Shown: one piece after another, positions 8,688-15,446 of the stretch
How the letters are laid out: the number at the start of each line of letters is the position of its first letter
Numbering within the stretch: the first letter of the stretch is position 1
Assembly: GCF_020216025.1 (NCBI RefSeq)
Contig: NZ_JAIWNC010000037.1
Location: forward strand, 1-64,000
From: Jidongwangia harbinensis
Lineage (GTDB): Bacteria; Actinomycetota; Actinomycetes; Mycobacteriales; Micromonosporaceae
Direction of reading: 5' to 3'
DNA length: 64,000 nt
Position numbers and translations under genes: made by a program
Notes under the pieces: model-generated
The model's input: only the letters and a program-made list of their open reading frames with translations
What the model was told of the DNA's origin: nothing
The model's database searches: none

Positions 8688-9389
8688 CTACCGGCGGGAG
8701 CGCACGGACAGCGAGGAGGCGGCGAACCGCAGCAACGTCCGGTAGATCCGGGCCGAGTCGGCCAGCGGGACGAAGTGCGACGAGGCGTTGCCGTCCAGGT
8801 AGGTGGTGGCGACCACCACCTGCTCGATCGGATGGCCGGCGCGGGCCGTGCAGAGCAGCACGTTCATCTCGTACTCGAAGCGCTCGCCGGGGATGGTCGG
8901 GAGCCACTCCAGCAGCCCGGCGGGGTAGGCGCGCAGCCCGGTCTGGGTGTCCCGTACCCCCTGCCCGGTCGCGGCCCGGAACAGCGCCTGGGTCACGGTG
9001 TTGCCGAAGCGGCTGCGCAGCGGGGTACGGCTCTCGAAACGGCGCACCCCGAGCACCATCCGGCCGGTGTCCCGGACCGTGTCGGCGACCCGCAGGATGT
9101 CGGCGACCCCGTGCTGACCGTCGGCGTCGGCGCTCACCACGTCGTGGCCGGGGCGGTGCTCGGCGGCGTACCGGAATCCGGTCTTCAGGGCGGTGCCCTT
9201 CCCGCGGTTCCGGTCGTGCCGCAGGACCGTGGCACCGAGATCGCCGGCCGCCCGCAGCACCGGCGCGGATTCCGGGCCGCTGCCGTCGTCCACCACGACG
9301 ATGTCGGTGCCGGGCGCGGCGGTGCGCAGATCGGTGAGCAGTGAGCGCAGGGCCTCACCCGGCTGGAAGGCCGGAATCAGGACGATCAT
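8688..9389 (-). CDS. Family 2 glycosyltransferase (dolichyl-/polyprenyl-phosphate sugar synthase-like)
   Basis: The 233-residue GT-A enzyme has IVVVDDGSG near residue 33, LRHDRNRGKGTALKTGF, and the metal-binding SADADGQHG (DXD). RDTQTGLRAY and ERFEYEMNVLL are typical of DPM1/DPG-synthase-like enzymes, which load one sugar from a nucleotide donor onto a polyprenyl phosphate. There is no C-terminal membrane anchor, so it probably acts at the inner leaflet as a soluble or peripheral protein. The gene is convergent with the hydrolase (28 nt gap) and stands alone. The sugar and acceptor are unknown. Confidence 0.85.
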   Translation of the reverse strand: MIVLIPAFQPGEALRSLLTDLRTAAPGTDIVVVDDGSGPESAPVLRAAGDLGATVLRHDRNRGKGTALKTGFRYAAEHRPGHDVVSADADGQHGVADILRVADTVRDTGRMVLGVRRFESRTPLRSRFGNTVTQALFRAATGQGVRDTQTGLRAYPAGLLEWLPTIPGERFEYEMNVLLCTARAGHPIEQVVVATTYLDGNASSHFVPLADSARIYRTLLRFAASSLSVRSRR

Positions 9390-9576
9390 CGGATCCCTTT
9401 CCCGCCGGGGGACGCGGCCGGCGACGCGGGTCCTATACCCCGATCGGGCCGTCCGACGTTCACCCGAACGGGTCCGTCACAGCCTGCGATTGGCAATCGA
9501 TTTCCATAACGCGGCGTGAGATGGGCGACCTCCTCCGTCAAAATGGCGATCATTCTGACCCATTTTCCCCTTGCGC

Positions 9577-9590
9577 GTGATCAAGCTCAC
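9577..9590 (+). promoter_or_regulatory. Crp/GlxR-type operator GTGATCAAGCTCAC
   Basis: GTGA-N6-TCAC is an exact match to the core of the Crp family site. It lies 50 nt before the DUF3311 gene. The preceding region (9390-9576) contains no gene I can support. A Crp/GlxR protein with cAMP would be expected to tie expression of the downstream carboxylate transporter to carbon status. Confidence 0.6.
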
Positions 9591-9640
9591 CTGCCAGCAT
9601 TTCGCCCGGCAAGCAAAAGATCACCCTCTGGGAGGGCCAC

Positions 9641-10282
9641 ATGGCGGACAAATTGTACGGGCCGCCGGAATGGCCACCGGCCAGCCCGGCCGGTGAACCG
9701 TACGGGTCGCCGCGCATCCCGCGCCAGACGGGCTCGCCCGGCGGCTACCCACCCGCCGACGCGCGGACCGCCCCGCCGCCCTACGGCACCCAGGCACCCT
9801 ACGAACCGTACGGCGGCGCGCAGGCCCCGCCCGCGCCCTATGGCACCCCACCCGGTGCGTACGCACCGACCTCGCCCTACGGCAGCCAACCCGGCGCCTA
9901 CGCACCGACCGCACCGCCCTACGCGCCGTACGCACCGACCGCCGCGCCGGATCCGTACGCGGCGCCCCGGCACGGGAGCGCCGCGTCGGCCACCGACAGC
10001 GACCGGCGCACCGCCCCCCGGCACAGCTCCGGCGAGTGGCGCACGGTCGGCGACCAGCGCCCGCCCGCCACACCGGCGGCCCCGCCCACCCGCACCCGGC
10101 GGGCCGACGCCAGCCGCTGGCACTGGCTGCTGCTCATCCCGATCGTGGTGCCGCTGATGCCCAACCTCTACAACCGCATCGAGCCGACGTTGTTCGGCCT
10201 GCCGTTCTTCTACTGGAGCCAGCTCGGCTTCGCGTTCCTGGCCAGTGCCGTCATCTATTTCGTCCACCGGAAAGTGAAGTAG
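9641..10282 (+). CDS. DUF3311 small membrane protein with long Pro/Tyr-rich N-terminal arm
   Basis: The 213-residue protein has two parts. Residues 1-150 are hydrophilic and rich in Pro, Tyr, Ala and Gly, with repeated PYG and GAYAPT words. Residues about 155-213 form the DUF3311 module: two membrane helices (HWLLLIPIVVPLMPNLYN, PFFYWSQLGFAFLASAVIYF) and a basic end. DUF3311 proteins typically accompany an SSS-family symporter, and the symporter gene starts 3 nt after this stop, so it is probably an accessory subunit. The start is supported by GGGAGGG at 9629-9635. The usual family member is under about 100 residues, so the cytoplasmic arm is unusual. Confidence 0.85.
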   Translation: MADKLYGPPEWPPASPAGEPYGSPRIPRQTGSPGGYPPADARTAPPPYGTQAPYEPYGGAQAPPAPYGTPPGAYAPTSPYGSQPGAYAPTAPPYAPYAPTAAPDPYAAPRHGSAASATDSDRRTAPRHSSGEWRTVGDQRPPATPAAPPTRTRRADASRWHWLLLIPIVVPLMPNLYNRIEPTLFGLPFFYWSQLGFAFLASAVIYFVHRKVK

Positions 10283-10285
10283 CCC

Positions 10286-12022
10286 GTGCCCGACTTCGGC
10301 GAGAACACCACGCAGGTCACGGTCTTCGTCCTGGTCTTCGGCGCGGTCACGCTGATGGGGTTCGCGGCCGCCCGCTGGCGGCGGCCCACCTCCATCCACA
10401 GCCTCGAGGAATGGGGACTCGGCGGGCGCGCGTTCGGCAACTGGGTGACGTTCTTCCTGCTCAGTGGCGACGTCTACACCGCGTACACGTTCGTGGCGGT
10501 GCCCACCCTGGTGTACGGCGTCGGCGCGGCCGGATTCTTCCCGGTGCCGTTCCTGGTCATCGTCTACCCGATGCTGTTCGTGGTGCTGGCGCGCTTCTGG
10601 TCGGTGTGCCACGTACACGGGTTCGTCACCCCGGCCGAGTTCGTCCGGGCCCGGTTCGGTTCGCGCGGCCTCGGCACGATGGTCGCCGTCGTCGGCATCG
10701 TGGCCACCATGCCGTACATCGCGTTGCAGCTGATCGGCATCGAGGCGGTCTTCGAGGTGATGGGCCTGCCCAAGGGCTGGCCGCTGACCATCGCGTTCAT
10801 CGTGCTCGCGCTGTACACCTTCAACTCCGGGCTGCGCGGGCCGGCGCTGGTGTCGATCGTCAAGGACGCGCTGGTGCTGTGGACGGTGCTGGCCGTGGTC
10901 ATCATCATGTCGATGACGCCGGGCGGCTGGGACCCGGTGTTCCGGGTGGCGTCGGAGAAGTTCGCGGCCAGCCCGCGTCCCGACGACGGCCTGCTGCTGA
11001 CGGCCGGTAACCAGCTCAACTACATCACGCTCGCGCTGGGCTCGGCCGTCGCGCTGTTCCTCTACCCGCACACCCTGACCGGCGTGCTGGCCTCCCGCAA
11101 CCGCGGCACGCTCCGGCGCAACCTGGCCGCGCTGCCGATCTACACGCTCTGCCTCGGCGTGCTCATGCTGGTCGGCTTCGCGGCGGTGTTCGACGGCACC
11201 ACCGCGATCGGCGGCAACGGCAACACCGTGGTGCCGCAGTGGTTCAACGAGAACGCCCCGGCCTGGTGCGCCGGCCTGGCGTTCGCGGCCATCGGCGTGG
11301 GGGCGATGGTGCCGGCCGCCATCATGTCCATCGCCGCCGCCAACCTGTTCACCCGCGACATCTACCGCGAGTACATCCGCCCGAACGCCTCGTCCCGCGA
11401 GGAGACCTACGTCAGCAAGACCGTGTCGCTGACCGTGAAGTTCGGCGCCCTGCTGGTCATCCTGCTGCTCAACACCCAGTTCGCCATCGACCTCCAGCTC
11501 ATCGGCGGCGTGGTGATCATGCAGACGCTGCCGGCGGTGGCGCTCGGCCTGTACACCAACTGGTTCCACCGCTGGGCGCTGGTCAGCGGCATCACCGCCG
11601 GCCTGGTCACCGGCATCGTGATGCTGTGGCAGGTGCCGAAGCTCGGCGGCGCGGACGGGCGCACCGTGGTGCGGGAACACTTCGGCGGCTCGGCGTGGCC
11701 CCTGGAGAAGATCGGCTTCGAGACCGACGCCACCATCTATGTCGGCATCGTCGCCCTGGCGGTGAACCTGGTCGTCGTCGCCCTGCTCACCCCGCTGCTG
11801 CGCAACGCCGGGGTGGCGGACGGCCGGGACCGCACCACGGACCACGACTACGTCGCGGACGAGGGCGATCCGACGGTACGCCGGATGACCGAGATCATCG
11901 ATGGTGACCCGGTGCCCGAGAAGGCGCCGCCGCCGGCCAACTTCTTCACCCCGGTGGGGCACCGTGGTGCCGAGGCACCGCCACCGGAGGACCCGTCGCG
12001 TCAGGCGTACCCCCGGCTCTGA
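10286..12022 (+). CDS. mctP: Sodium:solute symporter, MctP-like monocarboxylate uptake permease
   Basis: The 578-residue protein has about 13 hydrophobic helices, with SSS-family segments such as LEEWGLGGRAFGNWVTFFLL, GDVYTAYTFVAVPTLVYG, AAAIMSI-type helix ends and an ANLFTRDIY loop. The partner DUF3311 gene directly upstream is the hallmark of the MctP/MctC group, which imports acetate, pyruvate, propionate or lactate with Na+ or H+. The C-terminal 90 residues are hydrophilic and acidic (DHDYVADEGDPTVRRMTEII), probably cytosolic. The GTG start is 3 nt after the previous stop, so the genes form one operon under the Crp-like site. The exact substrate is inferred from the family. Confidence 0.85.
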   Translation: MPDFGENTTQVTVFVLVFGAVTLMGFAAARWRRPTSIHSLEEWGLGGRAFGNWVTFFLLSGDVYTAYTFVAVPTLVYGVGAAGFFPVPFLVIVYPMLFVVLARFWSVCHVHGFVTPAEFVRARFGSRGLGTMVAVVGIVATMPYIALQLIGIEAVFEVMGLPKGWPLTIAFIVLALYTFNSGLRGPALVSIVKDALVLWTVLAVVIIMSMTPGGWDPVFRVASEKFAASPRPDDGLLLTAGNQLNYITLALGSAVALFLYPHTLTGVLASRNRGTLRRNLAALPIYTLCLGVLMLVGFAAVFDGTTAIGGNGNTVVPQWFNENAPAWCAGLAFAAIGVGAMVPAAIMSIAAANLFTRDIYREYIRPNASSREETYVSKTVSLTVKFGALLVILLLNTQFAIDLQLIGGVVIMQTLPAVALGLYTNWFHRWALVSGITAGLVTGIVMLWQVPKLGGADGRTVVREHFGGSAWPLEKIGFETDATIYVGIVALAVNLVVVALLTPLLRNAGVADGRDRTTDHDYVADEGDPTVRRMTEIIDGDPVPEKAPPPANFFTPVGHRGAEAPPPEDPSRQAYPRL

Positions 12023-12042
12023 GCCGGCTTGCCGGCGATCGA

Positions 12043-12048
12043 TACGAT
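12043..12048 (+). promoter_or_regulatory. -10 hexamer TACGAT of the DUF4760-like gene (probably leaderless)
   Basis: TACGAT ends 8 nt before the ATG at 12057. There is no ribosome binding site between them. Confidence 0.5.
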
Positions 12049-12056
12049 CAACGGAC

Positions 12057-12647
12057 ATGAATGCATCGCTGGTCGTCAGCATCGTCACGGTGGTGATCTC
12101 GGTGTTGTCCCTGGCCGTGTCCGGCGGGCTGGTGCTCCGCCAGACGCGGATCGCCAAGGACGGCTACGCCCTGCCGGTCGTCCTGGACGTGTTCGCGAAG
12201 TTCCGGACCGAGGAGTTCTTCACCTCGTACCAGTACGTGCTGTACCGCTTCCGGGCCGAGGTCCCGGACGTCGTCGGGGTCACCGCGCTGCCCCCGGAGA
12301 TCCGTGCCCACCTGCGTAACGTCGGCGGCCTCTACGACGACCTCGGCAAGCTGGTGGCGCACGGCATCGTCGGCGAGGAACTGGTGATCGGCGGTCGCGG
12401 TGACTCGGTGATCCGGGTCTGGGAGATCATCGTGCCGTTCGTGTACGCGGACCGGGAGCGCAAGAACCCGAACCTGTGGATCTACCTGGAGGACCTGGCG
12501 TCCCGGGCCGCGCGCAACCCGGCGGCGACCATCCACGCCAAGCTGCGCCTGGGCAGCTATCCGCCCGCCGCCGTCCATCGTGGTGCGGAGGGCCCGGCCG
12601 GGAGCGCGCCGGCCGACCCGGGGACGGACGGTGAGCAGCGGCCCTGA
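12057..12647 (+). CDS. Single-pass membrane protein, DUF4760-like
   Basis: The 196-residue protein begins with one membrane helix (SLVVSIVTVVISVLSLAVSG, residues 3-22). A soluble helical domain follows: LDVFAKFRTEEFFTSYQYVL, VGGLYDDLGKLVAHGIV and IRVWEIIVPFVYADRERKN. This layout and the YDDLG-LV-HG segment resemble DUF4760 proteins, whose function is unknown. The ATG at 12057 is preferred over upstream in-frame starts because it begins the hydrophobic helix and follows a TACGAT -10. The last 30 residues are Pro/Ala-rich and disordered. It is convergent with the DUF218 gene across the 43-bp repeat array. Confidence 0.65.
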   Translation: MNASLVVSIVTVVISVLSLAVSGGLVLRQTRIAKDGYALPVVLDVFAKFRTEEFFTSYQYVLYRFRAEVPDVVGVTALPPEIRAHLRNVGGLYDDLGKLVAHGIVGEELVIGGRGDSVIRVWEIIVPFVYADRERKNPNLWIYLEDLASRAARNPAATIHAKLRLGSYPPAAVHRGAEGPAGSAPADPGTDGEQRP

Positions 12648-12700
12648 CCGGACGCCGCTGCCGTGGTCGGTACCGCGCGGGGCCGGCCACCGTCGCCAGG

Positions 12701-12958
12701 GCCGATCCGCGGGGCCGGCGGGCTTCCGGTCAGACCCGGCGGGGCCGATCCGCGGGGCCGGCGGGCTTCCGGTCAGACCCGGCGGGGCCGATCCGCGGGG
12801 CCGGCGGGCTTCCGGTCAGACCCGGCGGGGCCGATCCGCGGGGCCGGCGGGCTTCCGGTCAGACCCGGCGGGGCCGATCCGCGGGGCCGGCGGGCTTCCG
12901 GTCAGACCCGGCGGGGCCGATCCGCGGGGCCGGCGGGCTTCCGGTCAGACCCGGCGGG
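12701..12958. repeat. Tandem array, 43-bp unit x 6, near-perfect
   Basis: Units begin at 12701, 12744, 12787, 12830, 12873 and 12916, each starting GCCGATCCGCGGGGCCGG and ending CAGACCCGGCGGG. I see essentially no differences between copies. The array fills the gap between two convergent genes, and the last unit contains the end and stop codon (minus-strand TGA) of the DUF218 gene. The period is not a multiple of three and there are no unique spacers, so it is neither coding nor CRISPR. It occupies most of 12648-12944, which holds no gene. Confidence 0.95.
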
Positions 12959-13637
12959 GCGGGCCCGGAGCCAGGTGTTCGGCGCGGCGCAGCCAGCCCA
13001 CCAGCCGGCGCTCCCGGCGCAGCAGGCCGGCCGGATCGCGGACCCCGAGATAACCCAGCCGTGCCACCACCCGCGCGACCGGCTCGGACCGGCGGCCGTC
13101 CGGCACCTCGCCGCCGGTCGCCGGCACGTCCAGCAGCGCCGCGCCACGCAGGCCCAGCACCCGGCCCGCGAAGATCCGGATCCGCGGCAGATGGTCGGCG
13201 TGGGACACCAGGCCCAGCGGCCGGTGCGGCGTGAACGCGTACCCGTCGAGCAGTCCGTCCCGCGCGGTGTGCAGGAGGTTCTCCAGCGTGCTCCGGGACC
13301 CGGTCTCGACCCGCAGATCCGCGTACCGGTCCAGGTTCTCCGCCAGCGCCGCCCGCAGCATCAGGTCGGCCTCGCGGCAGCCGGCCGGTGGCTGTGCCGC
13401 GCCGTCCCGCGCCTCCGGCCAGCCGCCGGTGAACACGATCCGGGCCTCGCCCCGGGCGTGCGCCGCCGCGAACGTCTCCCGGTGGGCGTCGGCGTAGCGC
13501 ACCGCGGCCCGTACCCGGGCGTCGGCGGCGGGGGTGAGGGTGAACCGCCCGCCGGCGTCGACCACGCCGCGCCCGAACACCAGCAACACGGTCGCGACCG
13601 GCGAGGTCACCGGCGCCCGTCTCCCACCCCGGACCAC
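12945..13637 (-). CDS. DUF218 / YdcF-like protein (ElyC/SanA family)
   Basis: The 230-residue protein has the DUF218 Rossmann-like pattern: TVLLVFGRGVVDAGGRFTL, later ARIVFTGGWPEA, EADLMLRAALAENLD, ETGSRSTLENL and LVSHADHLPRIRIFA. Members include SanA, ElyC and YdcF, linked to envelope integrity and S-adenosylmethionine binding, but the reaction is unsettled. No signal peptide is evident. GTG at 13637 and GTG at 13610 are both possible starts. The final codons (ProArgArgVal-stop) lie within the last copy of the 43-bp repeat, so the array appears to have grown from this gene's 3' end. The stop of the SCP2 gene is 3 nt upstream, making an operon. Confidence 0.75.
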   Translation of the reverse strand: MVRGGRRAPVTSPVATVLLVFGRGVVDAGGRFTLTPAADARVRAAVRYADAHRETFAAAHARGEARIVFTGGWPEARDGAAQPPAGCREADLMLRAALAENLDRYADLRVETGSRSTLENLLHTARDGLLDGYAFTPHRPLGLVSHADHLPRIRIFAGRVLGLRGAALLDVPATGGEVPDGRRSEPVARVVARLGYLGVRDPAGLLRRERRLVGWLRRAEHLAPGPPRRV

Positions 13638-13640
13638 GCC

Positions 13641-13976
13641 CTAGAGCAGCTTGCGCAGCTTGAGCAGGTCGAACGGGTTGGCCTTGATGGCGACCTGCCG
13701 GGACGCCACCGCCCGGGTCACGTCCAGCCGGCCCTGCACCAGCGCGATCAGGTCGTCGCTGGCCGCGGTCAGCGCGATCTTCGCCTTCGGGTCGTCGCCG
13801 TCGGCGATGTCCACCAGCCGGCCGTCCAGCAGCCGGCCGTGGAACGCGGCGGACAGGTCCGGGACCCGGCACGCCAGCGTACGGTCGAAGTCCAGCTTGC
13901 CGCGGGTCTCGGCGTTCGCGTCCAGGCGGGCGGCGAGGTCGTGCAACGCCTGGCGGCACTCGTCCACGCTGGCCAT
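13641..13976 (-). CDS. SCP2 sterol-binding-domain protein
   Basis: The 111-residue protein is a stand-alone SCP2-like domain: AFHGRLLDGRLVDIADGD, AKIALTAASDDLIALVQGRL and VKANPFDLL-type end (AIKANPFDLLKLRKLL). SCP2 folds form a hydrophobic tunnel that binds lipids or acyl-CoA. The ATG at 13976 follows GGAGGGG on the minus strand. In several actinobacteria such a gene lies between the HAD gene and tlyA; here it is reversed, divergent from the phasin-like gene and followed by the DUF218 gene. The ligand is unknown. Confidence 0.8.
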   Translation of the reverse strand: MASVDECRQALHDLAARLDANAETRGKLDFDRTLACRVPDLSAAFHGRLLDGRLVDIADGDDPKAKIALTAASDDLIALVQGRLDVTRAVASRQVAIKANPFDLLKLRKLL

Positions 13977-14082
13977 CGTCTCGTTCCCCTCCCGCGACAC
14001 CGTCCTGGTCCGCCTTCCGGCCGCGGTGTGGCCGGTCACGACACGACGCACGGTACCGCACGATGCCGGTACCGCCGACCGG

Positions 14083-14088
14083 TAGCGT
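14083..14088 (+). promoter_or_regulatory. Probable -10 hexamer TAGCGT for the phasin-like gene and tlyA operon
   Basis: TAGCGT lies 29 nt before the ATG at 14118, and GGAGGGA at 14104-14110 supplies the ribosome binding site. This may serve the whole set 14118-17354, whose genes are closely spaced. No clear -35 is visible. Confidence 0.4.
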
Positions 14089-14117
14089 GAGAGCAGACGC
14101 GACGGAGGGAGCGGTTC

Positions 14118-14999
14118 ATGTCGGACGCATGGCGGGCGTACCTGGAGATGGCGCTCGGACTGACCGAGGCACCCCGGCGGAAGGCGCAGAAGGTGGCGGG
14201 CGACCTCGTCAACCGGGGCGGCGCCACCGCGGTACAGGTGCAGGGTCTGGTCGAAGACCTGATGAGCACCGGCATGGCGAACCGTGAGGCCCTCACCAAC
14301 ATCGTCCGGTACGAGGTGGACCGCGCGCTCGGCGTGGTCGGCCTGGCCACGGCGGACGAGGTCGCGGACCTGACCACGCGGGTCCGGGAACTGGAGAAGC
14401 AGCTGCGCGAGGCCCGCGCGGCGGCCGGATCCGCCGAGCCGGTCGCCCGGGCGGCGGTGGGCGCGGACGGCGGGATCGGTGGCGACCGCCTGAACCGACC
14501 GGCCCCGCTGCCGGCCAAGACGGCGAAGAAGGCGGCCCGGAAGGCGGCGAAGGCCACCCCGAACGCGATGCCGGCCGCGGCGACCTCGCCCGCCTCCACC
14601 GCGCCGGCCCCCGGTGCGGCGCCCGGCCCGGCTTCTGCCTCGCCGGCCGTCGTGGGTGCTCCGGTGGCGAAGAAGGCGGTCGCGAAGAAGGCCGTGGCGA
14701 AGAAGGCCGCGGCGCCGGCGAAGCAGGCTGGGCAGGCGCAGCAGGTCGGGCCGGTGAAGCAGGCTGGGCCGGTGAAGCAGGCTGGGCCGGTGAAGCAGGC
14801 TGGGCCGGCGCAGCAGGTCGGGCCGGCGAAGCAGGTGCCGGGCACGGCGGTCGCTCCGGTGGCCGGCGTCACCGAGGCCGCGGCCGCCACCGAGTTCCCG
14901 CCCGCCCCGTCACCGGCGGCCGCGAAGGCCACGAAGAAGGCGGTGAAGAAGGCGCCCGCCAAGAAGGCGTCGCCCGGCACCACGCTCCCGGAGGCATGA
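14118..14999 (+). CDS. Phasin/PhaR-like coiled-coil protein with Lys/Ala-rich (histone H1-like) tail
   Basis: The 293-residue protein has a helical N-terminus (1-110): KAQKVAGDLVNRGGATAVQV, LVEDLMSTGMANREALTNIV and the coiled coil EVADLTTRVRELEKQLREAR. This resembles polyhydroxyalkanoate granule-associated (phasin/PhaR/PhaI) proteins. The rest is low complexity: AKK and AVAKKA repeats like histone H1 or HupB/H-NS-like tails, then an 18-bp-period block (GPVKQA x3, flanked by AQQVGPAKQ) at 14745-14840, and a final AKKAPAKKAS tail. The N-terminal similarity suggests a granule or surface-binding role; the basic tail suggests nucleic-acid binding. Both are inference. It overlaps nothing and precedes the Pro-rich gene by 3 nt. 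Confidence 0.7.
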   Translation: MSDAWRAYLEMALGLTEAPRRKAQKVAGDLVNRGGATAVQVQGLVEDLMSTGMANREALTNIVRYEVDRALGVVGLATADEVADLTTRVRELEKQLREARAAAGSAEPVARAAVGADGGIGGDRLNRPAPLPAKTAKKAARKAAKATPNAMPAAATSPASTAPAPGAAPGPASASPAVVGAPVAKKAVAKKAVAKKAAAPAKQAGQAQQVGPVKQAGPVKQAGPVKQAGPAQQVGPAKQVPGTAVAPVAGVTEAAAATEFPPAPSPAAAKATKKAVKKAPAKKASPGTTLPEA

Positions 15000-15002
15000 C
15001 CC

Positions 15003-15419
15003 GTGACGTTCCCGCACTCCCCGGAGCCGTCCGGCCCGCAGCCCGGCCCGCAGCCTGGCGCGCAGCCTGGCCCGCCGCCCGGCGTGCGCCCCGGCCCGCC
15101 GCCCGGTGGATACCGTCCGGCCCCGCCGCCGGGTGGGTACCGTCCGGCCCCGCCGCCGGGTGGGTACCGTCCGGCGCCGCCGCCGGGTGGGCCGCGGCCG
15201 GGACCGCCCATGCCGCCGTCCGGGGACGACGAGTGGGATGAGTCCGACACCTGGCCGGAGACCGAGGGCGCGGCGGCGGACGGCACCGGGCACCCCGCCG
15301 TGGACGCCGTGCTGCAGTCGCTCGCCAACGCCGCGCAGCTGCCGCCCGCCGAGCAGATCGCCGAGTACGAGGCCGCGCACCGGGTTCTGCAGGAGACCCT
15401 CGCCGGCATCGACCGCTGA
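15003..15419 (+). CDS. Small Pro-rich conserved protein upstream of tlyA
   Basis: The 138-residue protein has a Pro/Gly-rich N-terminal half containing a 27-bp, 9-residue repeat (PPPGGYRPA) in three near-identical copies, then an acidic linker. Its C-terminal 42 residues (HPAVDAVLQSLANAAQLPPA, EQIAEYEAAHRVLQETLAGI) look like the conserved small protein often encoded just before tlyA in actinobacteria. The GTG start is 3 nt after the phasin-like stop. Function unknown. Confidence 0.7.
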   Translation: MTFPHSPEPSGPQPGPQPGAQPGPPPGVRPGPPPGGYRPAPPPGGYRPAPPPGGYRPAPPPGGPRPGPPMPPSGDDEWDESDTWPETEGAAADGTGHPAVDAVLQSLANAAQLPPAEQIAEYEAAHRVLQETLAGIDR

Positions 15420-15446
15420 TCCCGCGTACCGGAAAAGGGTGAACTG

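Noticed and set aside
4503..9389. Antibiotic biosynthetic cluster around the SARP regulator
   Set aside because: No polyketide, peptide synthetase or tailoring genes are present; the neighbours are a lone hydrolase and GT2.
12701..12958. CRISPR array
   Set aside because: The 43-bp units are contiguous with no unique spacers and no cas genes are near.
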